64,000 nucleotides of DNA, from NCBI RefSeq assembly GCF_015218165.1, contig NZ_CP048659.1, positions 3,658,001 to 3,722,000 on the forward strand, given 5' to 3'. The notes under the pieces were generated by a model. The model made no database searches and had not been told where the DNA came from. It saw only the letters and a list, made by a program, of their open reading frames with translations. Made by a program: the position numbers and the translations under genes. The stretch is from Acinetobacter piscicola. Its GTDB lineage: Bacteria; Pseudomonadota; Gammaproteobacteria; Pseudomonadales; Moraxellaceae. Of the stretch, positions 19,574 through 30,319 are shown piece after piece. Position 1 is the first letter of the stretch. The number at the start of each line of letters is the position of its first letter.

Positions 19574-22500
19574 ATGAATAACGACTTTTTTTTAGAAAGC
19601 TATCAAAATTTTTTAGTTAATACGATTCAAGAAAATTTATTGCAAACCAATGAATTAAGAATCGTAACACAAAGTTTAATGCCTCATCAGGTTTTCACTA
19701 TTTTTACCCACTTAAGTCAAGTACTTCCCTTGAGTGATCAATTTAAAAACTATTTCAAGGTCGCTCATGGACTTATTCAATATTGGGAAAATCAAGACTT
19801 AAATTCTTTAGATCAACAAGCATTTTCTGATTTAGAAAAAAATGCTTGGTTAGATTATGAAGATAAACTTACGTGGTATCGTAATCGTACTTTAAATGAT
19901 GAACAAGTTAATCAATTGCTCATCCTTTTAGTCGGGCTTGATCATACGACAGACAAAGGTGGTTTATCGGATTTCTTTATTTGTGACGATGAAAAAATCT
20001 GGTTATCTTTAGATAAAAAATATCAAACTTGGTTAACAACAGCTTTTGAAAGTGTAGATATTTATGTTTCTGAATCGCAACTTCAACAGTTCAATGCAAC
20101 TTTTGAAAGTATCAATCAACTAATTCCTTTAACACTCAATCAACGTAGCCAATTGCTCATGCAATGTTTTGCTGATGTTAAGGATCCAACTGAATTCAAT
20201 GATATTTTTTCATATTTTTTCAAAGTACTGCCTAAAATTGGTATTCCTTACTTAAATATCGAAAATGATCTAAAAGCTTTTCAAAGCAAAAAAGGTTTGC
20301 AATATTTAAAAAGTGCTTATGAATTTATCAGCCATGCTCGTTATAAAGCAAAAGCCCGTAAAAAAAATGATTTCCAAAAAATCCACAAAAGCTTAAGTGC
20401 AGATCATTTTGAAATTCAAGACATAGAAGGAGTATCTTTAACAGAAGTAGAAGCATATTTGGCGAATGTTGAAGCTTTTATCTTTAGTGCACACCCTGAA
20501 GCAAAAGATTACCTCAAACATCTTGATCTATTACCCCTTGTAAAAGCATTAGGATTAAAAGAAGAGAAAACTTCTGAACCTAAACAAAGTATTCCACTAT
20601 ACCGTGGACATAGCCTTGAGGCAGTTCAAAAAGGTCTACACTTTGCTTTACAGCAATATCAAAAAAATAATGATTTTTCAGAAGTAACACAGATTAATAT
20701 TGCAGTTAAACACTTCCAACATGATTTATCTGATCACAATAATTCAACACAGAATCTTGCTCATGAAGCCCTTGCCCGTATGCTCTTACATAGTGCATTA
20801 GGAGGCATTGCAGAGCAAATCAATCACCTAGATTTAGGTTTCCATGAAGTTGAACTCGTTTGCTCGCCCTTATTAACATCTGATGATCAAGATACTGTTG
20901 AATATTCTTTTAAAACCACAAACCCTGTTGTCTTATTTAAAGTCAAGATTTCAGGAGAAAAAGAGGAAGAATATGCCTTCAAATGGGCATTTTCAGAATA
21001 TCAAGTTGAACGTATTCATGTCAGTTTAGCCAATATTTTACATCGTCATCTTCAATCTAACACTCCATATACTTTGCCTATATTTAGTTTACCTGAGCAA
21101 GTTTTTAAAGCGATTTATTATGCAACCGATGAGCAAGAAGCATGTCGTTTATTAAGCTTAGGTTTAAATGAAATGAAGATGCATGATGTATTTCATGACT
21201 TTTCTTTAGAAAATTATCCTGACATACATGAGCTTTGTCTGCTGTTAAAAGCCAACTATATTCAATTTATTCAAAACTATTTAGATCATGGGCGTTACTT
21301 TGCACAAACTCAATCGCACTTACTCATTACAGCCTACACGCAATTGTGTGAAAAGCTCAAAACTATCGCAACATTTGAAGCGAAAGAAATAATTGAACGT
21401 GTCTATTATGCATTCTGTTTTATTGAAAAATCTGAACGCTTAGATTTACACAATATTAATCAAGTTTTACTATCAGCATTTCATCCAAGTGTATTTGAAC
21501 TCATTCAAGCACAAACTCGATTCATTAATGAAGCAATTGAGCTGAATCATCAAGAATCAGAAAATTTACCTACAACATTCACTTATGACCGCATTTGTAA
21601 CCTTGCCGAAATTCAATCTCCACTCTTAGCCTTAAAACAAAAACAAGGCATTAGCACACAAGTTAAATCATTTTCATGGTTACATTTTATTGGGAGTGAG
21701 CCATCAGGTGAATTAGATTTGTCTATTCAAGCACTCTTACAAGATAATGATATTGACGAAGATGATGACGTCAAAGAAATTATCAAAAAAGTACCTGAAC
21801 AAGATATTATTTATAATGTTTTAACTGATTATGCTTTAGCAAATCATCATGTGAGTAATGGTTTACGTATTTTAGCAATTAATGTTTCTAAACTATCAGT
21901 ATTACTTTCAGGTTTACAGCAATATTTAAAGCAAGAAATATTAAAAGATAAAAATTCTACACCTTATTATACGGTGCACTTAACTATTTATACTGTGGGT
22001 CTATCTCAATTAAATGCTGTGAATAGCTTGCAAATTTGGCATAGTCATTTACTTGATCAGTTCAGTAAACTTGATAAAAAGTTAGATTTACGTATCCAGC
22101 ATTTTATATCGCAACGTACCACGATTCAGCAACGACTATTAATTGATGCTGACAAACAATTATATCCATGGACAAGTTACGACCTTGCCTTTAATTTTGA
22201 TTTTCTACAAGCACAAGCTATTGGCAAAACAGAAGCAGCACCAATCTATAAGTTTGATGCTTCAGCAAACCGTTTAAATGTCTACCCTGTTATTTATTAT
22301 CCAAAACCAACCTACATACAAACCGCTGATCGTCGTCAACTTCTTCTCAGTAATCGACGAATTCAAGTTCAATCCAAGCATAGTGATTTAACTGCTCGCT
22401 TAGAAGTCACAGACCGTAAAGACTCTGAACAATTTTTTGTGATTTCAGAAACACAATATGATGAAAACTCAAAACAATTGATCGAAAAATTACATCAAAT

Positions 22501-24802
22501 GGCGCAATGGGTGGTGAATATTGATCAATATTTTGATCATCACTTATTAAAATTACATCAAACTGAACATACCCATAAAGTCATCAGCTTTAGTTCAGGT
22601 TATGGTGCGTATGGCGAACTCAATGTGACCGTTTCTGCTGACAAAAAAGCCCATGACTTATTAACGTCACAAATCCGTCGTCATCTCTCTGCTAATATGC
22701 CATTTTTACGTGAAAGTAATTTAAAACCTCTTGTAGAAAAAATTACTACACTCAATGAAGGTCTGTCTGGTGTTGCCTCTATCAAAGCTATTTTAGGTGA
22801 ATCAGAAATTATTCGTAATTTATATGGCTATGCACTCTGTATGCAAACAACATCCTGCACGGATTCAGCCATTTTTGAACAATGGATTCCTTTAGATGCC
22901 TTCCCACATTGGTTTATCGATCAAGAATACCGCCCTGATTTACTTAAAATTGCATTGCAAATTGGTGAAAATAATCAACCAATTATTCATGCAAAAATTA
23001 TTGAAGCAAAAGTCGGTGCTGAAGTAGAAGCATTATTAACTAAAGCTGAAGCACAAATAGAAGCAGGATTATTACATTTAAAACAATTATTTACACCAAT
23101 TCATGAAACACAAAGTAACAGTTATGATTGTCGCTATTGGTGGGGACAATTATATCGTGCGCTTGTATTGCGTACTCAACTTGATCTAGCTCAAGTCCGT
23201 TTAGATGACTTGAATATTGCGCTCGAAAAACTTTCTGAGGGTAACTACCAAATTCACTGGTCATCTGAAATTGTGATTTGTAATACTGAAACAAAACAGA
23301 ATTTATCTGACACGAAAGAATTTTTCTTTACCCATGATTCACTGCATGGTAATGAAAAGAAATATCTTGTTCATCAATATTCTGCTTTGAGCTTTGAACA
23401 GGCTTTACTTAAAGGTATGGATTTGGAGTTAACGAATATCGAAGATATTCACGCGATAGTTGATACTCAACAACCTACAACAACTGAAAACATAGATGTT
23501 GTAAAACATGAAGATATTTCAACATTCAATCAAGAACAGTCACAAGATCAAACATCAAGCTCTGATTTGGAATTAACTGATTTTCAAACAATAGAAGATT
23601 CTAGGTCTTCAACGGAATTATCATCAACCTCCCCAAATACTGTAGTTGAGGACATTGATCAACCTGTACCATCGCAAAGTGTCAAACAAAATATTTGTTT
23701 TGGTACTACTGGTAAAATGTTAACACCTATCCATTGGCCTTTCCATCATAAACAATTGAATAACCGTCATATGCTGATTTTCGGTTCTTCAGGTTCAGGA
23801 AAAACATATGCTATTCAATGCATTTTATCAGAGCTTGCGCAGGTAGGCTTATCATCCTTTATTGTAGATTATACTGATGGATTCTTAACGTATCATACAG
23901 AAGAAGTGTATCGAAAAATTTGTAACCCTAAAGACTATTATGTAATTAAACACCCATTACCAATCAATCCATTTAAAATTTATAGTAATCAAATTGCGCC
24001 AGGCATTGAGATACAAGAAAAATCATTTAATGTTGCGATTCGGGTCAAAAATATTCTGAGTTCTGTTTACAAAGATCTAGGCAGTCAACAGCAGGCTATT
24101 ATAGATAAAGTCCTAGAACAAGGATTAGAAAATAATCCTCAATATCAACTCACTCATTTCTTGGAAGATTTAGAAGCAGATAGTGTTCGTGGTGAGAGTG
24201 TCGCTAATAAGATTCGTACTTTAGTAAAAGTGAATTGTTTTGATACAAATGCAACAGATAATTTATATGAAGATAAACTACGAAATGAGTTTCCTGTACA
24301 AGTCATTCAATTGACCAATATTCCACTCGATTTACAACGAATCATCACTGAATTTATTCTATGGGATATTTGGGCCTATGTACAAAAGCATGGCAGTAAA
24401 GATAAACCTATGACTATTGTACTTGATGAAATGCAGAACTTAGATCATGCATCAGGTTCCCCGATTGATAAAATGCTACGTGAGGGACGTAAGTTTGGTA
24501 TTAGCTTAATTCTAGCCACGCAAACCATTAGTAACTTTGATAAAGAGCAAAAAGATCGTCTTTTCCAAGCGTCAACTAAACTATTCTTTAAACCTGCAAC
24601 AACTGAAGTTGATAGTTTCGCTAAACTTTTAAGCCAAGTAAGCTCCGACTATAGTGTTCATGATTGGCGTGATCGATTAAATCAACTCAAAAAAGGACAA
24701 TGTTATTATTTAGGTTATGTCGAAGATCAGCATGGTCAATTAACCGAAAAAATTATTCTTACCAACATCACGGCACTTGAACAACGAGGTTTTAACCTAT
24801 GA
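19574..24802 (+). CDS. sspH: Giant HerA/FtsK-type ATPase of the PT restriction module (DptH/SspH-like)
   Basis: Protein of 1742 residues. The first about 1270 residues are helical and unassigned. An acidic, Ser/Thr-rich linker (about 1300-1370) leads to a C-terminal HerA/FtsK-type ATPase with Walker A FGSSGSGKTYAI at about 1402, Walker B TIVLDEMQNL at about 1615, and REGRKFGISLILATQTISNF, the sensor region typical of VirD4/HerA translocases. DptH of Dnd systems has the same size and C-terminal ATPase. ATG 19574 is preferred over the in-frame TTG at 19562. The stop overlaps the next gene by 4 bp (ATGA), so the two are translationally coupled. Confidence 0.78.
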   Translation: MNNDFFLESYQNFLVNTIQENLLQTNELRIVTQSLMPHQVFTIFTHLSQVLPLSDQFKNYFKVAHGLIQYWENQDLNSLDQQAFSDLEKNAWLDYEDKLTWYRNRTLNDEQVNQLLILLVGLDHTTDKGGLSDFFICDDEKIWLSLDKKYQTWLTTAFESVDIYVSESQLQQFNATFESINQLIPLTLNQRSQLLMQCFADVKDPTEFNDIFSYFFKVLPKIGIPYLNIENDLKAFQSKKGLQYLKSAYEFISHARYKAKARKKNDFQKIHKSLSADHFEIQDIEGVSLTEVEAYLANVEAFIFSAHPEAKDYLKHLDLLPLVKALGLKEEKTSEPKQSIPLYRGHSLEAVQKGLHFALQQYQKNNDFSEVTQINIAVKHFQHDLSDHNNSTQNLAHEALARMLLHSALGGIAEQINHLDLGFHEVELVCSPLLTSDDQDTVEYSFKTTNPVVLFKVKISGEKEEEYAFKWAFSEYQVERIHVSLANILHRHLQSNTPYTLPIFSLPEQVFKAIYYATDEQEACRLLSLGLNEMKMHDVFHDFSLENYPDIHELCLLLKANYIQFIQNYLDHGRYFAQTQSHLLITAYTQLCEKLKTIATFEAKEIIERVYYAFCFIEKSERLDLHNINQVLLSAFHPSVFELIQAQTRFINEAIELNHQESENLPTTFTYDRICNLAEIQSPLLALKQKQGISTQVKSFSWLHFIGSEPSGELDLSIQALLQDNDIDEDDDVKEIIKKVPEQDIIYNVLTDYALANHHVSNGLRILAINVSKLSVLLSGLQQYLKQEILKDKNSTPYYTVHLTIYTVGLSQLNAVNSLQIWHSHLLDQFSKLDKKLDLRIQHFISQRTTIQQRLLIDADKQLYPWTSYDLAFNFDFLQAQAIGKTEAAPIYKFDASANRLNVYPVIYYPKPTYIQTADRRQLLLSNRRIQVQSKHSDLTARLEVTDRKDSEQFFVISETQYDENSKQLIEKLHQMAQWVVNIDQYFDHHLLKLHQTEHTHKVISFSSGYGAYGELNVTVSADKKAHDLLTSQIRRHLSANMPFLRESNLKPLVEKITTLNEGLSGVASIKAILGESEIIRNLYGYALCMQTTSCTDSAIFEQWIPLDAFPHWFIDQEYRPDLLKIALQIGENNQPIIHAKIIEAKVGAEVEALLTKAEAQIEAGLLHLKQLFTPIHETQSNSYDCRYWWGQLYRALVLRTQLDLAQVRLDDLNIALEKLSEGNYQIHWSSEIVICNTETKQNLSDTKEFFFTHDSLHGNEKKYLVHQYSALSFEQALLKGMDLELTNIEDIHAIVDTQQPTTTENIDVVKHEDISTFNQEQSQDQTSSSDLELTDFQTIEDSRSSTELSSTSPNTVVEDIDQPVPSQSVKQNICFGTTGKMLTPIHWPFHHKQLNNRHMLIFGSSGSGKTYAIQCILSELAQVGLSSFIVDYTDGFLTYHTEEVYRKICNPKDYYVIKHPLPINPFKIYSNQIAPGIEIQEKSFNVAIRVKNILSSVYKDLGSQQQAIIDKVLEQGLENNPQYQLTHFLEDLEADSVRGESVANKIRTLVKVNCFDTNATDNLYEDKLRNEFPVQVIQLTNIPLDLQRIITEFILWDIWAYVQKHGSKDKPMTIVLDEMQNLDHASGSPIDKMLREGRKFGISLILATQTISNFDKEQKDRLFQASTKLFFKPATTEVDSFAKLLSQVSSDYSVHDWRDRLNQLKKGQCYYLGYVEDQHGQLTEKIILTNITALEQRGFNL

Positions 24803-25671
24803 ACCTCACTTACAATTTTCCTCAAACATTCAAGTTAGAACCACTTCTACTTGCTAAATTACTCATTAAAACTCATGAATGTCATATTTTACATGGCACA
24901 ACACATGAAATTTCAGAGTTAACAGGCATTCCTACAGGTGCTAGTTCTGGAAAAGTCGAACCCACGATCGCCTATGGTTTTAGTAGTGGTTTGCTTCTTG
25001 CTGCAAAAACACAAGGTATTTGGACCTTAGAACTAACACCTTTAGCTGAAACTATTTTGCAAGAAGATAGCATGTTAAATGAAGATGTAAGTTTATTCAT
25101 GATGCATTTAATGATGAATCGTGTTGACCTACAACAGCCACAAGAAGGTTTAAATGCCGCTTGGTTTGATGTCTGTATTTCCAGTAAATATCAAATTTCA
25201 GATACATTTAATCTTGATCAACTTGAACAATATGTAAAAGAAAAACGTGGTGATCAAAAGTATTTAACCAAGCTCCTGCGCCTCATTCTGACAAGTTATG
25301 ATCAAAAAAATGTAGATACCCCTTTTTATAAAATTCCTGTATTTCAGATTGAACAAACTCAAACACAACTTGAAATCAAACGCTTAATAGCCCCTTTAGA
25401 ATATAAATTTTTCCCTGCTTACAGCGCATTTCTATTCCTTGAATGGGATCGGCTCTTTTCATCACAAACACAAATTAGTTTTGATGATTTTTTAACACAA
25501 ACGCGTTGGAACCTATTAATGAATTGGTCCAATAAACACTTTAATCGTTTATTAGATTGGATGGCAGAAAAAGGGTTTATTCAAGTCGATCGCTTAACAG
25601 GAAATGCGCTTATTCTCAAGTTATTTCCTACTAATCGTGTTGTAGCAGAATTTTTTAGTGAGCTTGTATAA
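24799..25671 (+). CDS. DUF4007-like protein, second SspB-type subunit
   Basis: Protein of 290 residues that I read as a divergent DUF4007 member. GIPTGASSGKVEPTIAYG (43-60) corresponds to the LGVGKNMVNSIKYW block of the canonical DUF4007 protein at 36003-36887. It is followed by LELTPL (78-82), ED (89-90) and LFMMHLMMNR (99-108), the family's LTPLG...WLLHW block. It lacks the N-terminal FSGHETF motif. DUF4007 proteins include SspB, the PT-pathway nickase. It overlaps sspH by 4 bp and precedes a P-loop ATPase by 2 bp, mirroring sspB-sspC. Whether it nicks DNA or acts as an adaptor is unknown. Confidence 0.68.
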   Translation: MNLTYNFPQTFKLEPLLLAKLLIKTHECHILHGTTHEISELTGIPTGASSGKVEPTIAYGFSSGLLLAAKTQGIWTLELTPLAETILQEDSMLNEDVSLFMMHLMMNRVDLQQPQEGLNAAWFDVCISSKYQISDTFNLDQLEQYVKEKRGDQKYLTKLLRLILTSYDQKNVDTPFYKIPVFQIEQTQTQLEIKRLIAPLEYKFFPAYSAFLFLEWDRLFSSQTQISFDDFLTQTRWNLLMNWSNKHFNRLLDWMAEKGFIQVDRLTGNALILKLFPTNRVVAEFFSELV

Positions 25672-25673
25672 TC

Positions 25674-28600
25674 ATGAAATTACAAGAACTAGTACAGTTT
25701 AATCAACAAAGTTTTTTTGAGGGTGCAGTACAACTTGGTTGGTTTCAAAACCGTATAGATCAAGCCAATATTGCAGCAGAATCATTTATTTTTCATGGTC
25801 CGCATTACCATGGGGCAGTCAATGAGCAAGATCAACATTCACTGAAAGACACCGCTTCACTTGTTGTTGAATTGCTCGAAAGCCTGTCACGCGCACAGCA
25901 AGGTCGAGAAGATAATCCTTATTGGTTAGCAACAGCAGGATATGGTGCAGGTAAATCACATCTAGCAGTTACCTTAGCTACGCTATTATCAAAACCGAAT
26001 ACACCCTTAGCTCAAACTATTTTAACGCATATCGAACGTGTAGATGCATCACTTGGACAACGTGCAAAAAAATGTTTTGAATATCTCAAAAAACCAAGTT
26101 TAATCATATCCTTAGATGGCATGGGGAATTTTCATCTTGGTAATCAACTCAATAAAGTTGTACTCAAACAACTCGAAATTCATGCTGTTGATGCCCAAGC
26201 TGTACGTGATCTCTCTCCACGCTTTCATAAAGCACAACGCTTTGTTGAGCGTAGTTATCAGATTTATGCTGTAGAATTTCAACAAAACTTAGTTCAATTT
26301 GATCAAGCACAAATTTTGCAAGCACTTGCAGAAAATGATGAAGAAGTTTACACCGCGGTCGATCAAATTTTCTTAGATGTAACGGGCAGTGCTATTCCTG
26401 TAGAAGGTCAAGAATCTGCACAAGACCTATTACAAACCTTATGTGATAGTTATTGTGGTATAGATAAACCTTTCGAAAATATTATTTTGCTTTTTGATGA
26501 GTTTGGTCGATATCTTGAATATGCCGCAGATCGACCTGATCTTGCGGGTGATTCATCACTACAACAAATTTTCCAAGGTATTCAAGATAATGTAGATAAA
26601 GTTAGATTTGTTGGTTTTATTCAGTACGATTTAAAAACATATCTCAAACGCTTTAACGCCAAAGATTCTAGACAATTACAACGCTATATCACACGCTTTG
26701 ATACGGCGAATAAAGTCCATCTTTCTTCAAATTTAGAAACGATTTTTGCCAATCTTATCCAAAAAGATACACAAGAATTAACGCGCTTATTTCAACAATA
26801 TCCAAGTGAAGACAACTTTCATCAATCTTGGTTACGTCTTGCACAGTATTTACCTAAAACAAAACTATATCCTGTTTGGCATGATAAAAACCTATTTAAT
26901 CAAGTAATTGCTAAAGGCTGTTGGCCACTCCACCCGCTTGCAACATGGTTACTCACACGCCAAGACCATACTGTACAATCACGATCTGCATTGACGTTTA
27001 TCCGAGATTTACTACAAAAATCTGCACAATTAGATGTCTTTAACCAGTCTCAACTTTTCCAAGTTTCGGCTGCTGAACTTGTACATGATTATTTGCTCGA
27101 TGAAATGCTTGCAGCTGAACGTGATACAGGTGCAAATGTCATTGAAACATTGCAAATGCTCTTGCAAAAATTTCACAGTGGTTTTCAAGCCAATAATCCA
27201 AAAACCTTAACCGCGATTGCAATTTTAGAAACCCTAAAATTACGTCAACTCAACCAATCTCAAGCCAACGAAATTCTCCAAGAATTGACAAATTTTGATG
27301 CTATTCAAATTCAAGAGCAAATCAAAGGCTTGTCTGAGTTAGGTGCAACTGAGTGGAATTCAGACTTAGGGCGATATGAACTCTTAACTGATGGAGCAAG
27401 TCGAGCGAGTTTCACGGCATGGATGAAAAAAACAGCTGCTCAATTTACATCACAGGATATTGGTGAACTATTTATTAGCAAGTCTTATGAGATTGGTTTA
27501 GGTCCAGTTGAGTGTGACTTTGCACAAAAACACAATATTTCAACGCCTGATTGGGTATTCCAACCCAAAAGCTATGTTGCTGAGCAAATTTCATCTGAAA
27601 ATTTAGAAATTCTGATCCAAGATTGGCAAAACAATATGACCTATAAAGATGCTAAAGGTCGTATTATCTATATCTATGTCAATAGTCAGCAAAATTTAGA
27701 GCAGTATCAAACTAAAATCCAAAGCATGCTAGAAACTGTTTTAGCAAAACATCAATTAACCAAATTACCTTTCCTATTTTGTTATATCAATGATCAAAAT
27801 GACGAACTCAGTACTGCTTTAGCACGCCTTAAATCTTTTGAAATCATGTCTACTGCTGATCAACAGCAATTCATGCGCTTTATACAAGAAGAAAAAGATG
27901 ATGTACTTACTGTATTAAAAAATACTTCATCAAAACTAATGAAACAAAAGGAGTTTTTCTCCCCTCACTATCCTAATTTACCTTTAGGCTTGCTCAAAAA
28001 TGTAACAACAGCATTATTTGAACATAACTATAAAAATACCATTCCTTTTGTTTTTGATGGCTTCCGTTTAAATAATGCGACAGCACCTTCAGATATTGCC
28101 GCACTTTTTAGTATTATGGTGAATCGCCAATTCTCTGTTGCATGGTTACAAGGACAAAAGACATCTTTACATAACCGTTTTGACACGCTGTTTAAAAAAA
28201 ATTGGCAATCAATAGATACCATCACTGGGAAATTCTCATTGCCCCAACAGCAACATGTTAAAAGTTTATATGACTTTATAGAAACTACATTTACGATTAA
28301 GCCTGACTTAGATTTAAAAACACTGTATCAAAAACTTGTAATGCCTAGTTATGGTTTAAATGATTGTTCATTTGCACTTATTCTAGGTATTTATCTTGCG
28401 CAAGAAACACCACAATATCGAATCCTACATCAAGGTAAACCAAAGAATATCGCTGAATGGCTAAACTTAGTTCTCAATAAAAAAACAGGGACTTTACTCA
28501 ATTTAGATATTTTGGCACGTACTCAATTACAGAAAATGGAAATGAGTACACGTGATGAATGGATTCTTCTATTCAAGCAGTGGAGCCAAGAATCACACCC

Positions 28601-30131
28601 AAAAAAAATGATCGATATTTTTCAATCCATTGAAAATAAAAAGAAAGTAGACCCAATTCCGTTGGATTTAGAAGTGCAATATAATTTATTGTTCGATAAG
28701 TTCAAAACAACCTATGAAGAATATAAAAAGCAACAAGATAAATTTGATGCTATTTTTACACAAATGCTTAAAGGTCTTGAAAGTTCGGATATTCGTGACT
28801 ATAGCAAACTTTTACAAGCAACTTCAGCTTTACTTAAAATTACGAAAGACATCGATCTTAAAAAAATTCATATTGAATTACCAACAAAATCAACATCTTT
28901 ACATGAGTATATCTCACAAGGTAAAAATAGTTTATCCACAAAATTTAACCGCTTTTTTGATAATATCATTCTCACCTCTCATCATGAAATTATTAACTTC
29001 CGTGAAAAATCAGAACACTATCAACGCGCATTTAGTAATTTACAAATGCAACAGGAAGCAAATAAAGTACAGGATAAAACAGCACAGTTAATTCAAAGAG
29101 TTGAGGAAAAGGAACGCTTCAAATATCTTCTTCAAGATATCGAAAGTTATATTTATACCTCACCGAATCAAACAATGAAGAAGAAAGATCTAGAAATTCT
29201 AATTAAGGAAGGTGATCGTCTTTTAATTGATATTGACAATAAACCTTCAATTTTTGACTCAACACAAACACTTGTGGAAAAACAAAATGGTATTCGCGCA
29301 GTGCAAAATATTTTAAGACAAAGTATTACTGATGCGAGCCAACAATTTACAAATTTATATGGTGGTTTTAATCAGCTCAATGATTTAAAAATTCGCTTAT
29401 TAGATGCTGAAGAACTTTTAAAGTTCTTTGTTTCAACTGATGAATATGATGAAATATTAAAAATTCAGAAACAGCTGCAATTCGCCTTTGATCGTATTCA
29501 GTCTTGGATGACACAAGGTTTATCTAGTCAAAAATTATATGCTTTTTTAAATCAGACGATTACCAAAGATCATGAGGCAATTTCTGCTTTTTTAAGTGAA
29601 CAACAAATTGATGCTGAATGGGATTTTGTTGAAGAAGTATTTGAACCTATTCGTGATGAATATATACAAAGAGCAAGATCAATCTCAGAACATTGGTTAA
29701 CCCAAACACAAAATGAACTTTCTTTCACTCAACAGGATATTTCTATTCTACGAACAATTATTCAAAAAATTGAAGCTGCACCAGAAATTTTCGACGAAGA
29801 TCAAATCAGTATTTTACAAGCATTAAACCAAGAAATCCTTCAACAGTTTAATCAATGTCATATGCAGCATTTTCAACATTGGTTTACAACTCTTGAGCGT
29901 GAGTTGATATCAACATCGCCAAGCAAAGTAGAACTAATACAATTACGCACGAAGCTGAATAGTGTTCCTCAAATACTTTTACCTTTATTAGACGAACAAG
30001 AGCAAAAGATTTTTGCACTGCAAAAACAAATTTCTTCTGCTTTAGATTTAATCTCATTAGAGGATTTAGCAGAGCGTATTAATACATTAAGCCCTGAGTT
30101 AAAGCAGAAACTACTTTCAATGTTGAATTGA
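25674..30131 (+). CDS. Large P-loop ATPase, SspC/BrxC/PglY-like, partner of the second DUF4007 protein
   Basis: Protein of 1485 residues with Walker A AGYGAGKSHLA (88-98), Walker B IILLFDEFGRYLE (about 268-280) and the block GCWPLHPLATWLLTR (about 417-431). The same order of motifs occurs in sspC (GSYGTGKST, LFILDEMGK, LPLHPLTTVLLG), so the two belong to one superfamily, which also includes BrxC/PglY ATPases of BREX/Pgl systems. A long helical and probably coiled-coil C-terminal half (about 1000-1480) is extra relative to sspC. It is the last gene of the sspA operon; its 3' end is 145 bp from an IS3 element. Confidence 0.72.
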   Translation: MKLQELVQFNQQSFFEGAVQLGWFQNRIDQANIAAESFIFHGPHYHGAVNEQDQHSLKDTASLVVELLESLSRAQQGREDNPYWLATAGYGAGKSHLAVTLATLLSKPNTPLAQTILTHIERVDASLGQRAKKCFEYLKKPSLIISLDGMGNFHLGNQLNKVVLKQLEIHAVDAQAVRDLSPRFHKAQRFVERSYQIYAVEFQQNLVQFDQAQILQALAENDEEVYTAVDQIFLDVTGSAIPVEGQESAQDLLQTLCDSYCGIDKPFENIILLFDEFGRYLEYAADRPDLAGDSSLQQIFQGIQDNVDKVRFVGFIQYDLKTYLKRFNAKDSRQLQRYITRFDTANKVHLSSNLETIFANLIQKDTQELTRLFQQYPSEDNFHQSWLRLAQYLPKTKLYPVWHDKNLFNQVIAKGCWPLHPLATWLLTRQDHTVQSRSALTFIRDLLQKSAQLDVFNQSQLFQVSAAELVHDYLLDEMLAAERDTGANVIETLQMLLQKFHSGFQANNPKTLTAIAILETLKLRQLNQSQANEILQELTNFDAIQIQEQIKGLSELGATEWNSDLGRYELLTDGASRASFTAWMKKTAAQFTSQDIGELFISKSYEIGLGPVECDFAQKHNISTPDWVFQPKSYVAEQISSENLEILIQDWQNNMTYKDAKGRIIYIYVNSQQNLEQYQTKIQSMLETVLAKHQLTKLPFLFCYINDQNDELSTALARLKSFEIMSTADQQQFMRFIQEEKDDVLTVLKNTSSKLMKQKEFFSPHYPNLPLGLLKNVTTALFEHNYKNTIPFVFDGFRLNNATAPSDIAALFSIMVNRQFSVAWLQGQKTSLHNRFDTLFKKNWQSIDTITGKFSLPQQQHVKSLYDFIETTFTIKPDLDLKTLYQKLVMPSYGLNDCSFALILGIYLAQETPQYRILHQGKPKNIAEWLNLVLNKKTGTLLNLDILARTQLQKMEMSTRDEWILLFKQWSQESHPKKMIDIFQSIENKKKVDPIPLDLEVQYNLLFDKFKTTYEEYKKQQDKFDAIFTQMLKGLESSDIRDYSKLLQATSALLKITKDIDLKKIHIELPTKSTSLHEYISQGKNSLSTKFNRFFDNIILTSHHEIINFREKSEHYQRAFSNLQMQQEANKVQDKTAQLIQRVEEKERFKYLLQDIESYIYTSPNQTMKKKDLEILIKEGDRLLIDIDNKPSIFDSTQTLVEKQNGIRAVQNILRQSITDASQQFTNLYGGFNQLNDLKIRLLDAEELLKFFVSTDEYDEILKIQKQLQFAFDRIQSWMTQGLSSQKLYAFLNQTITKDHEAISAFLSEQQIDAEWDFVEEVFEPIRDEYIQRARSISEHWLTQTQNELSFTQQDISILRTIIQKIEAAPEIFDEDQISILQALNQEILQQFNQCHMQHFQHWFTTLERELISTSPSKVELIQLRTKLNSVPQILLPLLDEQEQKIFALQKQISSALDLISLEDLAERINTLSPELKQKLLSMLN

Positions 30132-30319
30132 AAAATCCTGCCAATGCCTATCCAGGCATAAGGTTAAATTATTATTCGTAAGCTGCTGCTGAACATGCCT
30201 TATAAACTCATCCTATAAGGTATAGCATCTAGTGGAGCCCGTTTAGCAGGCTTCACTAAGAGGTGGTTCCACTTGTTTGAACAACTAAAAGCGTATTTAT
30301 AAGTGATATTCCGCTCTAG

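Noticed and set aside
30197..30221. Hairpin CCTTATA/TATAAGG as terminator of the sspA operon
   Set aside because: Short AT-rich stem and no T tract; insufficient evidence.
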